Of a stretch of 64,000 nucleotides of DNA, positions 9,048 to 18,152 are shown piece after piece; the first letter of the stretch is position 1, and each line of letters starts with the position of its first letter. Both the position numbers and the translations under genes were made by a program. Location of the stretch: contig CAKROW010000003.1 in NCBI GenBank assembly GCA_934373235.1, forward strand, positions 58,387 to 122,386. The letters are read 5' to 3'. Below the pieces are notes generated by a model. That model worked only from the letters and a program-made list of their open reading frames with translations, was not told the DNA's origin and did no database searches. The stretch comes from an uncultured Blautia sp. (lineage in GTDB: Bacteria; Bacillota; Clostridia; Lachnospirales; Lachnospiraceae).

Positions 9048-11183
9048 TTACATGGATTTACGCTCAGCGATCTCAGCCATCTTGGCTTCATTCAGTCGTG
9101 TATCACCATGGACACGGCTGTAAGAAAGATATCCGTTCATTCGGTCGATCTTTGTAAGGTTTCTGGAGCCGCAGACCGGACATACATCCATCTCAAGCTC
9201 TTCGTGGCCACAGTCATCGCAATAGGCAAGTGACAGGTTTACGCCCTCATAATAGCCCAGTGTCATGGCTCTGCGGATCAGAGTGCGGATCGCTTCCTTG
9301 TTGTAACCGATAGGATAGCGTACATACTGTATCTTGCCACCATTACAAAGCTCCCAGAATCTTCCCTCCAGATCCTGTTTCTCAATAGGAGTCACATCCT
9401 CTGTAACATGACAGTGGAAACTGTTGCTCACATACGGTCTGTCAGAAACACCCTCAACGATTCCGTACATCTTACGGAACTGCTCTACCTGAAGTCCGCA
9501 CAGGCTCTCTGCCGGAGTTCCGTAAATGGCATAGAGATATCCGTCCTCTTTCTTGTACTGATTTACTTTGTCATTGATATATTTCAAAACTTCCAGGGCA
9601 AAGGCTCCATCCTCTTTGATGGACTTGCCGTTATAAAGCTCCTGGAGCTCATTTAATGCTGTAATACCAAAGGATGCAGTCATAGGCTTCAGGATCTTAC
9701 CGATCTTATCTCCAGGTTTCAGATGTCCGCCGTAGAAACCACCCTCACAGTATGCCAGCGGATTGGTGGATGCACGCATCTGTCCCAGATATTCATAAGT
9801 ACGGATGTGGAGATTACGGATCATCTCCAGGTAGAAATCCAGCACCTCATAAAAATCTCTGCTCTCAGCTCTGGCTTTTGCAAGGATCATCGGAAGGTGA
9901 AGGCTTACCGCACCTACATTAAATCTTCCCACAAAAACAGGCACATCGTTCTCATCGGCAGGCTCCATGCCTCCACGCTCGTACCAGGGACTTAAGAAAG
10001 CCCTGCACCCCATAGGGCTGATAACTTTCTTATATTTCTTATACATACTGGAAATATAGCCATCACCGGACATGGAAAGCCAGTCCGGATACATGGTCTT
10101 GGAAGAGCACTCAACACCGGCCTCAAAAAGATCCTCGCAGCATTTCCCCGGTCCGTGGATATTCTCATCATAGAGGAATACGATCTTGGGGAAAAGTACA
10201 GGTTTCTTATGTCCTGCCTTGCCCTGTCCGCCCTGATGGACCTTAAGAAGAGAAACGGTACACATCTTCTCAAACTGTTCAGTTCCAAGTCCCAGAGTCA
10301 CTGTAACAAAAGGATAATCTCCTCTGGAAGAGCCTACTGTATTCAGCTTGTACTCAATTCCCTGCCAGCCCTGATCGTACTCTCTGCGAACCTTGTCAAG
10401 GGCATACTCAATGGCTTTCTCTTCCCTTCCCTTCCAGCTCTCATCAGAATATTTCATGAATTCGGAAATGTATTTGTCGTAGCTCTTCTTTGCATAGGGA
10501 GCAAGGATCTTATCCACTTCCGGAACTGTAAATCCGCCATATTGCTGTGCTGCCGTACTGAGGATGATATCACCCATGACATCGAAAGCTGTATCCAGTG
10601 TTTTCGGCTCATTGTACCACACATTGCCCATCTCGAAACCACCGCTTAAAACAGCAGCAACATCAAAAAGACAGCAGTTCATGGTATCAAGCCTGGCTGA
10701 CTGGTCATGAATGTAGATATATCCGTCCTTACATGCCTGAAGCTCGTTGCGATTCATAAAGAACTTCCTGTACAGCTCCTTGTTCAGCTCATTGAAGATC
10801 AGACTTCTCTTGGTTGCAACAAGTGCACTGTCTGTATTGGCATTGCTCTTGTCTCCGATATAACGGATCGCCTGGCTCTTGGTATATACATCATCCATCA
10901 TGTGGATGAAATCAAGCTTGTAATTTCTGTAGTCACGATAACTCTTGGCAACAGCAGGATTCACTCTCTCGAGAGCGCCTTCCACAATATTGTGCATCTC
11001 CTGTATCTCAATCTCATTCTTCCCAAGGGAGTCCGCATGCTCCTGTGCAAACCGGCAGATAAAGTCTTTCTCCTCATCAGAAAATGTGTACAGGATACGC
11101 TGTGCAGACTTGTTCACCGCTGCCACGATCTTCTGCGGATTAAACTCTTCCCTTGTGCCATCTTTCTTAATTACATATATCAT
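9048..11183 (-). CDS. nrdD: Anaerobic ribonucleoside-triphosphate reductase (class III), first copy
   Basis: Reduces NTPs to dNTPs with a glycyl radical under anoxia. The 711-residue protein has an N-terminal ATP-cone (VIKKDGTREEFNPQKI) that senses ATP/dATP, the ten-stranded barrel with the active-site cysteines, a C-terminal zinc site (CDDCG followed by CPVCGS) and the glycyl radical region near NGYLSYSRVHGDTRLNEAK. It lacks the extra C-terminal domain of the second copy at 25385. No activase gene (nrdG) adjoins it. Paired NrdR boxes at 11199-11254 predict repression by the dNTP-sensing NrdR. Confidence 0.93.
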   Translation of the reverse strand: MIYVIKKDGTREEFNPQKIVAAVNKSAQRILYTFSDEEKDFICRFAQEHADSLGKNEIEIQEMHNIVEGALERVNPAVAKSYRDYRNYKLDFIHMMDDVYTKSQAIRYIGDKSNANTDSALVATKRSLIFNELNKELYRKFFMNRNELQACKDGYIYIHDQSARLDTMNCCLFDVAAVLSGGFEMGNVWYNEPKTLDTAFDVMGDIILSTAAQQYGGFTVPEVDKILAPYAKKSYDKYISEFMKYSDESWKGREEKAIEYALDKVRREYDQGWQGIEYKLNTVGSSRGDYPFVTVTLGLGTEQFEKMCTVSLLKVHQGGQGKAGHKKPVLFPKIVFLYDENIHGPGKCCEDLFEAGVECSSKTMYPDWLSMSGDGYISSMYKKYKKVISPMGCRAFLSPWYERGGMEPADENDVPVFVGRFNVGAVSLHLPMILAKARAESRDFYEVLDFYLEMIRNLHIRTYEYLGQMRASTNPLAYCEGGFYGGHLKPGDKIGKILKPMTASFGITALNELQELYNGKSIKEDGAFALEVLKYINDKVNQYKKEDGYLYAIYGTPAESLCGLQVEQFRKMYGIVEGVSDRPYVSNSFHCHVTEDVTPIEKQDLEGRFWELCNGGKIQYVRYPIGYNKEAIRTLIRRAMTLGYYEGVNLSLAYCDDCGHEELEMDVCPVCGSRNLTKIDRMNGYLSYSRVHGDTRLNEAKMAEIAERKSM

Positions 11184-11198
11184 AGCTCTTCTCTCCCG

Positions 11199-11254
11199 AT
11201 ACTATATATAGTGTTCTTATGTTCAATATCTTGTTTTTCATCTATATATTGTGC
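11199..11254 (-). promoter_or_regulatory. Paired NrdR boxes upstream of nrdD
   Basis: Box 1 (11199-11214) has core CTATATATAG and flank GTGT. Box 2 (about 11239-11254) has core CTATATATTG. The core starts are 40 bases apart, close to four helical turns. The same motif pair precedes the second nrdD, which makes the assignment much safer. Confidence 0.75.
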
Positions 11255-11387
11255 TAGACACGAGTATACCACAGCCAGCATGAAAAGTGAAGAACTATTT
11301 CTGTATACATTAAATTTTCCAATTTTCACTCAATACTCCCCCACATTCTGATTCCTGTATAAGTATTCTCACAAATCAGACAGCCCA

Positions 11388-11416
11388 TTGCCACCACCTG
11401 TATTTTCTGCTATAAT
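11388..11416 (+). promoter_or_regulatory. Promoter of asnA
   Basis: TTGCCA (11388-11393), 17 bases, TATAAT (11411-11416), 36 bases before the asnA start. Confidence 0.7.
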
Positions 11417-11451
11417 ACCCCCAGAAACACCCGAAACGAGGAGGATGCATA

Positions 11452-12459
11452 ATGAACACAATCACCATTCCCGCAACCTACCATGCAGATCTGAACCTGC
11501 ATGACACACAGATTGCGATCAAGACAGTCAAAGACTTTTTTCAGCAGACACTTTCCCAGAAGCTGAACCTTCTCCGTGTGTCCGCTCCTACTTTTGTAGA
11601 TCCGGAATCCGGACTCAATGATAACCTTAACGGCGTTGAACGCCCTGTAAGCTTCGATATCAAGGGCATCGAGGGAAACGCTGAGATCGTTCATTCCCTT
11701 GCCAAATGGAAACGCTACGCACTGAAGAAATACGGTTTTGCCCACGGTGAGGGACTTTATACTGATATGGTTGCTATCCGCCGTGATGAGGATCTTGACA
11801 ACATACATTCTGTTTATGTGGACCAGTGGGACTGGGAGAAGATCATTTCCAGAGAAGAGCGCACAGAAGAAACCCTTAAGGAAACTGTCCGCACCATCTA
11901 CAGCGTTCTCCGCAAGACAGAGAAATACATGGCAGTCCAGTATGACTACATTGAGGAGATCCTTCCGAAGGATATCTTCTTTATCACCACACAGGAACTT
12001 CTTGATATGTATCCGGACTGCACTCCCAAGGAACGTGAGTACAATATCACCAGGGAAAAGGGTGCTGTTTTCCTTATGAAGGTAGGTAAGACACTCACCA
12101 ACGGAGAGCGCCATGACGGACGTGCCCCTGACTACGATGACTGGGAACTGAACGGAGATATCCTGGTTTACTATCCGGTTCTGGACATTGCGCTTGAGCT
12201 TTCCTCCATGGGAATCCGTGTAGATGAGACAGCTCTTGACCGTCAGCTTGCTGAAGCCGGCTGCGATGACAGAAGAGAGCTTCCTTTCCAGAAGGCCATT
12301 CTGAACAGAGAGCTTCCATACACTATCGGCGGCGGCATCGGCCAGTCCAGAATCTGTATGTTCTTCCTCCGCAAGGCTCATATCGGAGAAGTACACGTAT
12401 CCCTCTGGCCTGAAGAGATCATGAAGAAAGCAGAAGAAGCTCATCTTCAGCTCCTCTGA
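11452..12459 (+). CDS. asnA: Aspartate-ammonia ligase (asparagine synthetase A)
   Basis: Makes asparagine from aspartate, ammonia and ATP; structurally related to class II aminoacyl-tRNA synthetases. The 335-residue length is standard. Diagnostic stretches include QKLNLLRVSAPTFVD (motif near residue 40), YVDQWDWEKII and the C-terminal GGGIGQSRICMFFLR. GAGGAGGATGCATA precedes the ATG. A CBS-domain gene starts 45 bases downstream and the pair shares one terminator, so they probably form a small operon. No T-box leader is visible; control by the promoter is the simplest reading. Confidence 0.96.
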   Translation: MNTITIPATYHADLNLHDTQIAIKTVKDFFQQTLSQKLNLLRVSAPTFVDPESGLNDNLNGVERPVSFDIKGIEGNAEIVHSLAKWKRYALKKYGFAHGEGLYTDMVAIRRDEDLDNIHSVYVDQWDWEKIISREERTEETLKETVRTIYSVLRKTEKYMAVQYDYIEEILPKDIFFITTQELLDMYPDCTPKEREYNITREKGAVFLMKVGKTLTNGERHDGRAPDYDDWELNGDILVYYPVLDIALELSSMGIRVDETALDRQLAEAGCDDRRELPFQKAILNRELPYTIGGGIGQSRICMFFLRKAHIGEVHVSLWPEEIMKKAEEAHLQLL

Positions 12460-12504
12460 TCCTTTACTGCCATATTTTACCACTTACAGAAATGAGGTAA
12501 GAAA

Positions 12505-12951
12505 GTGAACATTCTGTTTTTTTTGATCCCCAAAAGTGAAGTTGCCTATATCTTCGAGGACGAAACCCTTCGCCAGACACTGGAGAAGATGGAACACCGT
12601 AAATATTCCTGTATCCCCATCCTTACCATGGACGGCAAATATCTGGGCACCATCTCCGAAGGTGACCTTCTCTGGGGAATGCAGCGCGCTGATATCCATG
12701 ATCTGAAAGAAGCAGAAGGCGTGCCTATTATGACAGTGCCACGCCGTGCTACTTACAAGCCGGTACATGCCAGCTCCAACATGGAAGATCTTCTGGATCG
12801 CGCCATCAATCAGAATTTTGTTCCTGTTGTAGATGACCAGGGTGCCTTTATCGGTATCATTACACGTAAGGCCATTATCAAGTACTGCTACAACGAAATG
12901 AAAAAAAACAAAAAAGCCACTGCATCTGACTCAGACTCAGATTCACAGTGA
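12505..12951 (+). CDS. CBS-pair domain protein
   Basis: A 148-residue protein made of two CBS motifs (about residues 5-65 and 75-135) with repeated hydrophobic-G patterns such as YLGTISEGDLLWG and FIGIITRKAIIKY. Such pairs bind adenine nucleotides or SAM and act as stand-alone sensors or partners. The start is GTG: a GAGG site sits eight bases upstream and no ATG fits. The tail is Lys-, Ser- and Asp-rich. Location after asnA suggests a link to asparagine supply, but that is inference. Confidence 0.85.
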   Translation: MNILFFLIPKSEVAYIFEDETLRQTLEKMEHRKYSCIPILTMDGKYLGTISEGDLLWGMQRADIHDLKEAEGVPIMTVPRRATYKPVHASSNMEDLLDRAINQNFVPVVDDQGAFIGIITRKAIIKYCYNEMKKNKKATASDSDSDSQ

Positions 12952-12970
12952 GCTCCTGCAAAATAACCCA

Positions 12971-13017
12971 AAAACTGCCGCCAGCCAGGATCATCTCCTG
13001 TGCTGACGGCAGTTTTT
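12971..13017. terminator. Bidirectional terminator between the CBS gene and the ABC operon
   Basis: AAAACTGCCG pairs with CGGCAGTTTT across a GC-rich loop; T-runs occur on both strands. It ends the asnA transcript and the converging transporter operon. Confidence 0.85.
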
Positions 13018-13022
13018 TGTTT

Positions 13023-13766
13023 TTATAATGTCTTTGACAGAAATTCACGAAGACGTTTATTCTTCGGATTTGCGAAAAATTCCTTCGGGGAATTCTCCTC
13101 CTGGATCTTTCCTTCATCAATAAAAAGAACTCTGGTTGCCACCTCACGGGCAAATCCCATCTCATGAGTTACAACAACCATGGTCATACCGGATTTTGCC
13201 AGTTCCTTCATAAGCTCCAGAACCTCTCCCACCATCTCAGGATCAAGTGCGGATGTAGGCTCGTCAAACAGCATTACATCCGGATTCATTGCAAGAGATC
13301 TCGCAATGGCAATACGCTGCTTCTGTCCACCGGAGAGCATATCCGGATAGGAATCTGCCTTGTCCGGAAGGCCAACACGTTTCAGAAGCTCCAGAGCTGT
13401 TTTTTCTGCCTTTTCTTTACTCATCAGCTTCAAAGTTACCGGTGCAAGCATGATGTTCTCTTTTACGGTCTTATGAGGAAACAGGTTGAACTGCTGAAAT
13501 ACCATTCCGATCTTCTGACGATGACGGTTGATATCCACCTTGGGATCTGTGATATCGGTTCCCTCAAAAAGGATTTTTCCCCCGGTCGGCTCCTCAAGAA
13601 GATTCAGGGAGCGGAGAAATGTGGATTTACCACAGCCGGACGGACCGATGATGGCTACCACTTCGCCACGTCGGATCTGTGTGGTAATTCCGTTGAGGAC
13701 CTGATTGCTGCCATAGGCTTTCTGAAGGTCCTGCACATCCAGAAGCACTTCATTACTTACGCTCAT
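13023..13766 (-). CDS. Polar amino acid ABC transporter, ATP-binding protein
   Basis: 247-residue ATPase of the GlnQ/HisP class that drives uptake of polar amino acids. Motifs: Walker A GPSGCGKS, Q-loop MVFQQFNLFPH, signature LSGGQKQR, Walker B VMLFDEP and the switch His in VVVTHEM. Its start overlaps the permease gene end by 14 bases, so translation is coupled. It is the last gene of the binding protein-permease-ATPase order. Substrate cannot be read from sequence; glutamine, cystine or arginine are options. Confidence 0.95.
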   Translation of the reverse strand: MSVSNEVLLDVQDLQKAYGSNQVLNGITTQIRRGEVVAIIGPSGCGKSTFLRSLNLLEEPTGGKILFEGTDITDPKVDINRHRQKIGMVFQQFNLFPHKTVKENIMLAPVTLKLMSKEKAEKTALELLKRVGLPDKADSYPDMLSGGQKQRIAIARSLAMNPDVMLFDEPTSALDPEMVGEVLELMKELAKSGMTMVVVTHEMGFAREVATRVLFIDEGKIQEENSPKEFFANPKNKRLREFLSKTL

Positions 13767-14442
13767 TGGTTCTCAGCCTCCTTTCAAGTCTTCCTACCAG
13801 ATAGGTAAGGAAGCAAACGATCACAAGATAGATCGCAGCTACTACCAGCAGCGGGAACAGTGCACTGTAGGTCTGGCTTCGGATAATGTCTCCGCCACGG
13901 GTCAGATCCATAAGTCCGATATAACCACTGATGGATGTCTCCTTCAAAAGTACGATCAGCTCATTTCCAAGGGCCGGCAGGATGTTCTTGACCGCCTGCG
14001 GAAGAATGATCTTGATCATAGTCTGTGTATAGTTAAGACCCAGGCTCCGTCCTGCCTCAAACTGTCCCTGATCAATAGACATGATACCGGAACGGACGAT
14101 CTCAGCCACGTATGCAGCAGAGTTCATACCAAAGGCGATAATGGCAACAACTATCTTACCCGGATCTATGGTTGCAAAAATAACATAAAATACGATCAGC
14201 AGCTGTACCATCGTTGGGGTGCCACGGATCACAGTCAGATAAACACGACAGATCACATTAAGGATCTTAAGCTTACCTGTCTTATCATGTGTAGAACGGA
14301 CAATAGCAATGACAAATCCCAGAAAAATACCAAGAAGTACAGCAAAAAAAGTAATGATGATGGTATTTTTCAGACCGGACAAAATGAACTGCCAGCGATT
14401 GTCGTCCAGAAAGTTAAACTGAAACTGTTCAATAAGACTCAA
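13753..14442 (-). CDS. Polar amino acid ABC transporter, permease
   Basis: Membrane subunit of the HisM/GlnP class with about five transmembrane segments and the family coupling loop (SGIMSIDQGQFEAGRSLGLNYTQTMIKIILPQA) that contacts the ATPase. The open frame reaches an ATG at 14514, but that extension is coded by the hairpin at 14466-14509. I therefore prefer the TTG at 14442, which has AGGGTGG five bases upstream (a GTG at 14451 is the alternative). This gives 229 residues, the family length. A homodimer is expected because only one permease gene is present. Confidence 0.85.
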   Translation of the reverse strand: MSLIEQFQFNFLDDNRWQFILSGLKNTIIITFFAVLLGIFLGFVIAIVRSTHDKTGKLKILNVICRVYLTVIRGTPTMVQLLIVFYVIFATIDPGKIVVAIIAFGMNSAAYVAEIVRSGIMSIDQGQFEAGRSLGLNYTQTMIKIILPQAVKNILPALGNELIVLLKETSISGYIGLMDLTRGGDIIRSQTYSALFPLLVVAAIYLVIVCFLTYLVGRLERRLRTNERK

Positions 14443-14465
14443 AATTTCCACCCTTTCCAAAACTA

Positions 14466-14509
14466 CAGGTTCCGAAATCCGGAAAACATACCCGGATATC
14501 CGGAACCTG
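14466..14509 (-). promoter_or_regulatory. Intercistronic hairpin between binding-protein and permease genes
   Basis: CAGGTTCCG pairs with CGGAACCTG and the inner CCGG arms extend the stem. There is no T-run after it. Such structures between a binding protein and its permease often stabilise or partly end the upstream message, giving excess binding protein; that role is inferred here. Confidence 0.6.
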
Positions 14510-14589
14510 ATCATTCGCTACTGAACCCTGCAACGAATATCTGTTTCTCAGCTTATCCGCTCAGAATCCTCTGATTCCTCTGTGCAAAA

Positions 14590-15366
14590 TTATTTCTTTA
14601 CAATAACAACCTGCTCTGCAGTTGTGTACGGATCAGTGAAATCAACGCTCTTTTTACGATCCTCTGTTACTGTCATTCCTGCAGCACCGAAATCAGCTTT
14701 TCCGGATTTAACAGAATTTACGATCGCATCAAACTCCATATCCTCGACCTTCAGCTCATATCCAAGCTTGTCGCAGACAGCCTGAGCGATATCAACATCA
14801 ATACCTACGATCTTATCTCCGTCATAGTATTCGTATGGCTGGAAGGTTGCGTTTGTTGCCATGGTAAGAGTTCCCTTGGAGTGATCTGCATCCTTAGGAG
14901 TCTCATACGGTGTCTTACCTGCATCATCACCGATGTAGTTATCTCTGATGGAATCCAGAGTTCCGTCATCCTTCAGCTCCTTCAGCGCTTCGTTGAACTC
15001 TTTGGTAAGGTCTGCATTATCTTTGGAAAGACAGATTGCATACTCCTCTTTATCAAAAATATCCTCAACGATCTCAAGATCATCGTTTTTCTCAACAAAT
15101 TTCTTGGCAGGCTCGCTGTCGATCACTACGCAGTCAATCTTACCCTGTTTCAGAGCCATAACAGCGTCATTACCTTTGTTGTATCTCTCTACTGTTGCGT
15201 CTTTAACCTCTGTAGCGTCTGCATCACCGGTTGTTCCAAGCTGAACACCGATCTTCTTACCCTCCAGATCATCTGCGCTCTTGATCTCATCTGCTGCAAA
15301 AACAGCGGATGTCATAGAAACTGTCATAGCTGCTGCAAGTGCAAGTGCCATAAATCTTCTTTTCAT
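14590..15366 (-). CDS. Amino acid ABC transporter substrate-binding protein, circularly permuted
   Basis: 258 residues from the ATG at 15366, which has AGGAGG upstream. Residues 1-25 form a signal peptide ending AVFAAD; there is no lipobox cysteine, unusual for a Gram-positive binding protein. The order of halves is reversed relative to the SBP_bac_3 family. The normally C-terminal half (KSADDLEGKKIGVQLGTTG through LKDDGTLDSIRDNYIG) comes first. The normally N-terminal half (GTLTMATNATFQPYEYYDG through SVDFTDPYTTAEQVVIVKK) comes last and ends the protein. A short linker (about residues 138-158) joins them. It heads an operon with the permease and ATPase. Confidence 0.85.
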   Translation of the reverse strand: MKRRFMALALAAAMTVSMTSAVFAADEIKSADDLEGKKIGVQLGTTGDADATEVKDATVERYNKGNDAVMALKQGKIDCVVIDSEPAKKFVEKNDDLEIVEDIFDKEEYAICLSKDNADLTKEFNEALKELKDDGTLDSIRDNYIGDDAGKTPYETPKDADHSKGTLTMATNATFQPYEYYDGDKIVGIDVDIAQAVCDKLGYELKVEDMEFDAIVNSVKSGKADFGAAGMTVTEDRKKSVDFTDPYTTAEQVVIVKK

Positions 15367-15492
15367 TCTTTTTTCCTCCTTGATCCTGTATTCATATGCA
15401 GGAATATTTATACAAGATTTTGCATATTGTTTTGTTTTATGATACCATGTTTTCACCAAAATGCAAGTAATTAGAGAAAGAAAAAATTTACA

Positions 15493-16986
15493 TTATCTGG
15501 TTTTCGCTTTAATTCCTGTCTGATTTCCTGTGTATGTACGGTTTCCTGTTTTTACAACAGGAACGATTTTATAATAGTAGTTTTTCTTTTTCCTGAGGCC
15601 TGTATTCTTCCAGGATGAAGAATTTGCACCTGTTGTTTTTACCAGTTTATAGCCAAAATAGCGGTTTGTGGAACGGTAGATCCTGTAGCCGGATACATCA
15701 TTTCTCTTCTTCCACTGTAAAGTAACTGAATTTTTTGTGCGGCTGCTTACCTTAAGGCCGGAAACACTGCCGATCTTTGTATTTACAGTAAGGATCCCTG
15801 AGGATGCCTTTGACTTGCTTCCCGAATATGCCTGAACCTTGAAATACCAGTTTCTGTTTGGCTGCATATTGATGATATTACAGCAATTTCCGCTGACTGA
15901 TCCGATGTACTGGTAGCTGCCTTTTTTACTTGTTGCACAGTAAAGCCTGTAGGTATTCGCCCCGGAAATCCGGTTCCAAGTTAAGCGTACCTTTCCCGCA
16001 CCTGTTTTTACTGCCTTGAAATTACTGATCTTTGAGGATGTTGTTCCTTTATTTCCACTGGAACTGTTATTGTTTGACGGAGCAGTTCCCTGGGTACGGA
16101 AGCTGCCTTTTTCGCTGTAATAAATCCTGCCGTTTACCTTTGCCCAGAACTGGAATGTATAAGTGGTTCCTGCCTGAAGGCCTGACGGTTTTGCTTCATT
16201 TACAATGTTTAATTTCTGGTTTACCCTGGAATAATTTAATCCGCAGTTTTCTGTGTGATCCACAACACAGGAACCATTTGGATCCCATACATAGGCGCCT
16301 ACCTGCTCAATGGTTCCTCTGCCCGGATTCTGGATATCTCCGTTAAGTTCCGCATTTCTGGTATCTGTCCAGTTGGCTTTTACATCTGTATAAGACACAT
16401 TTGACGCCGCCTGTGCTCCGTCTGCCTTATATACATATCCTCCGCAATGCCGGCTGTATCTTGTGATAAGCTGCTGGCTTACAGTTCCTCTGTCACTGAA
16501 GGAATCATAACAGTAAAGCCTTCCTGTTGCTTTTGATGTGTCATTATCAATGAGTACATAATGATGACCTACGAACAGGATCGTATAATACCCTGCATTG
16601 ATGTTATACCAGAGCTGGTTGTCGCTGGCATCCCAGTATCCCAGGTACTGAAGGCTTTTTCCCTTCTGATTTGCATAGATCACCGGGGCATTTCCTCCAT
16701 TTGTCTGGTTGATATTATTCCATCCCGGAACCAGTCCGTTATTCATCTCCCAGAGAAAATAGGAATCCGGATTAAAGGATGCGGACCTTTCAATACCTGT
16801 CTCATAAAGAAGCTTGGACTGTGCCACGATCCAGCATCCGTAATCTCTCATAATGGAATAATCAGAGCCTCCCTGTGACCAGTATTTATAATTATTTCCA
16901 TAAGCTGCTGCCTTTACCGGTACAGCCGGGATGCACATGGCGATCACTGCCAGGAGCATACATAAACGTGTGATAAATTTCTTCAT
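15493..16986 (-). CDS. Secreted C39-like cysteine peptidase-fold protein with FN3 domains
   Basis: 497 residues from the ATG at 16986 (AAAGGGG upstream). A signal peptide (1-26, ending PVKAAA) is followed by a peptidase C39-like domain with DYGCWIVAQ (Cys and nearby Gln), GHHYVLID (His) and YCYDSF (Asp candidate). A Tyr/Asn-rich middle follows, then an SSGNKGTTSS linker and two fibronectin type III-like repeats (VKTGAGKVRLTWNRISGANTYR and VSSRTKNSVTLQWKKRNDVSGYR regions). The C-terminus has no anchor, so it is probably released or held by the FN3 modules. Whether it cleaves peptides is not established; a bacteriocin-processing or wall role would be guesswork. Confidence 0.7.
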   Translation of the reverse strand: MKKFITRLCMLLAVIAMCIPAVPVKAAAYGNNYKYWSQGGSDYSIMRDYGCWIVAQSKLLYETGIERSASFNPDSYFLWEMNNGLVPGWNNINQTNGGNAPVIYANQKGKSLQYLGYWDASDNQLWYNINAGYYTILFVGHHYVLIDNDTSKATGRLYCYDSFSDRGTVSQQLITRYSRHCGGYVYKADGAQAASNVSYTDVKANWTDTRNAELNGDIQNPGRGTIEQVGAYVWDPNGSCVVDHTENCGLNYSRVNQKLNIVNEAKPSGLQAGTTYTFQFWAKVNGRIYYSEKGSFRTQGTAPSNNNSSSGNKGTTSSKISNFKAVKTGAGKVRLTWNRISGANTYRLYCATSKKGSYQYIGSVSGNCCNIINMQPNRNWYFKVQAYSGSKSKASSGILTVNTKIGSVSGLKVSSRTKNSVTLQWKKRNDVSGYRIYRSTNRYFGYKLVKTTGANSSSWKNTGLRKKKNYYYKIVPVVKTGNRTYTGNQTGIKAKTR

Positions 16987-17189
16987 AAGAATTCCCCTTT
17001 CCATTTCTGCTGTTTCGTTCTCTTTGTTGATACCATCATACAAAACACCTCTTACACATTTGTCCGCAAAATGGAAATCCTTCTTTTTTTGTAAAAATTT
17101 CCTCCCGTTCACGATTTCATAACATTTTTCCTTTATTATAAAAAACTGGAGAGTGTAAAAAGATCGAAACAATAAGGAGGCGTATTATT

Positions 17190-18044
17190 ATGAAATTCAC
17201 TAAAATGCATGGAATTGGAAATGATTATGTATATGTAAACTGCTTTGAAGAAACAGTAAAGGATCCTTCCGCAGTTGCCAGATTTGTCAGTGACCGCCAT
17301 TTCGGAATCGGTTCCGACGGCCTGATCCTGATCCGTCCTTCTGATATCGCAGACTGTGAGATGGATATGTACAATCTGGATGGTTCTCAGGGTGCCATGT
17401 GCGGAAACGGCATCCGCTGTGTTGCCAAATATGTTTTTGACCACGGTATTGCAGACAAAACTTCCATCAGCATTGCAACCAGAAGCGGGATCAAATATGT
17501 AGACCTTACTGTAAAAGACGGAAAGGCTTCCCTGGTCAAGGTTAATATGGGTTCCCCCATCCTCCAGGCCAAACAGATTCCTGTTGTAGCTGATACCGAG
17601 CAGGTGATCGACAGCCCGATCACCGTTAACGGCAGGGAATATCATATCACAGCAGTTTCCATGGGTAATCCTCATGCAATCGTTTATATGGATGATATTG
17701 ATCATATGGAAATTGAGAAGATCGGCCCGTCCTTTGAAAATCATATAAATTTCCCGGACAGGGTAAATACAGAATTCGTAGAGATTCTTGATGAGCATAC
17801 TGTGAAGATGCGCGTATGGGAGCGCGGCTCCGGAGAGACACTTGCCTGCGGCACAGGTGCATGTGCCGTAACTGTTGCTTCTGTTCTTAATAATAAAGTG
17901 GACGGCAGCCAGCCTGTTACCGTAAAGCTTCTGGGTGGTGACTTAAGCATTTTCTGGAATCAGGAAGAGAACCTGGTGTACATGACAGGCCCTGCAACAA
18001 CTGTATTTGACGGAGAGATCGATCTGGGATTTCTGGGAGAATAA
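17190..18044 (+). CDS. dapF: Diaminopimelate epimerase
   Basis: Converts LL- to meso-diaminopimelate for peptidoglycan and lysine by a cofactor-free two-cysteine mechanism. Both catalytic cysteines are present: MCGNGIRC (about residue 73) and ACGTGACA (about residue 217). The N-terminus MKFTKMHGIGNDYVYV is typical. At 284 residues it has full length. AGGAGG lies upstream. It stands alone with its own terminator, between two minus-strand genes for secreted proteins. Confidence 0.97.
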   Translation: MKFTKMHGIGNDYVYVNCFEETVKDPSAVARFVSDRHFGIGSDGLILIRPSDIADCEMDMYNLDGSQGAMCGNGIRCVAKYVFDHGIADKTSISIATRSGIKYVDLTVKDGKASLVKVNMGSPILQAKQIPVVADTEQVIDSPITVNGREYHITAVSMGNPHAIVYMDDIDHMEIEKIGPSFENHINFPDRVNTEFVEILDEHTVKMRVWERGSGETLACGTGACAVTVASVLNNKVDGSQPVTVKLLGGDLSIFWNQEENLVYMTGPATTVFDGEIDLGFLGE

Positions 18045-18093
18045 GCCTGACAGATCCATATGGATGATTTTATACATCAATATGGACAAAAAT

Positions 18094-18132
18094 ACCGCCG
18101 GACGGCAACCTTATGGCTGCGGATCCGGCGGT
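18094..18132. terminator. Hairpin terminator between dapF and the converging gene
   Basis: ACCGCCGG pairs with CCGGCGGT around a GC-rich middle that forms a second small stem (GGCAACCTTATGGCTGC). The T-run on the plus side is weak (GTTCTTATT). Confidence 0.65.
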
Positions 18133-18152
18133 GTTCTTATTCATTAATAGTA

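Noticed and set aside
11410..12483. A 357-residue minus-strand frame
   Set aside because: Shadow of asnA, whose plus-strand protein is clearly recognised and has a promoter and ribosome site.
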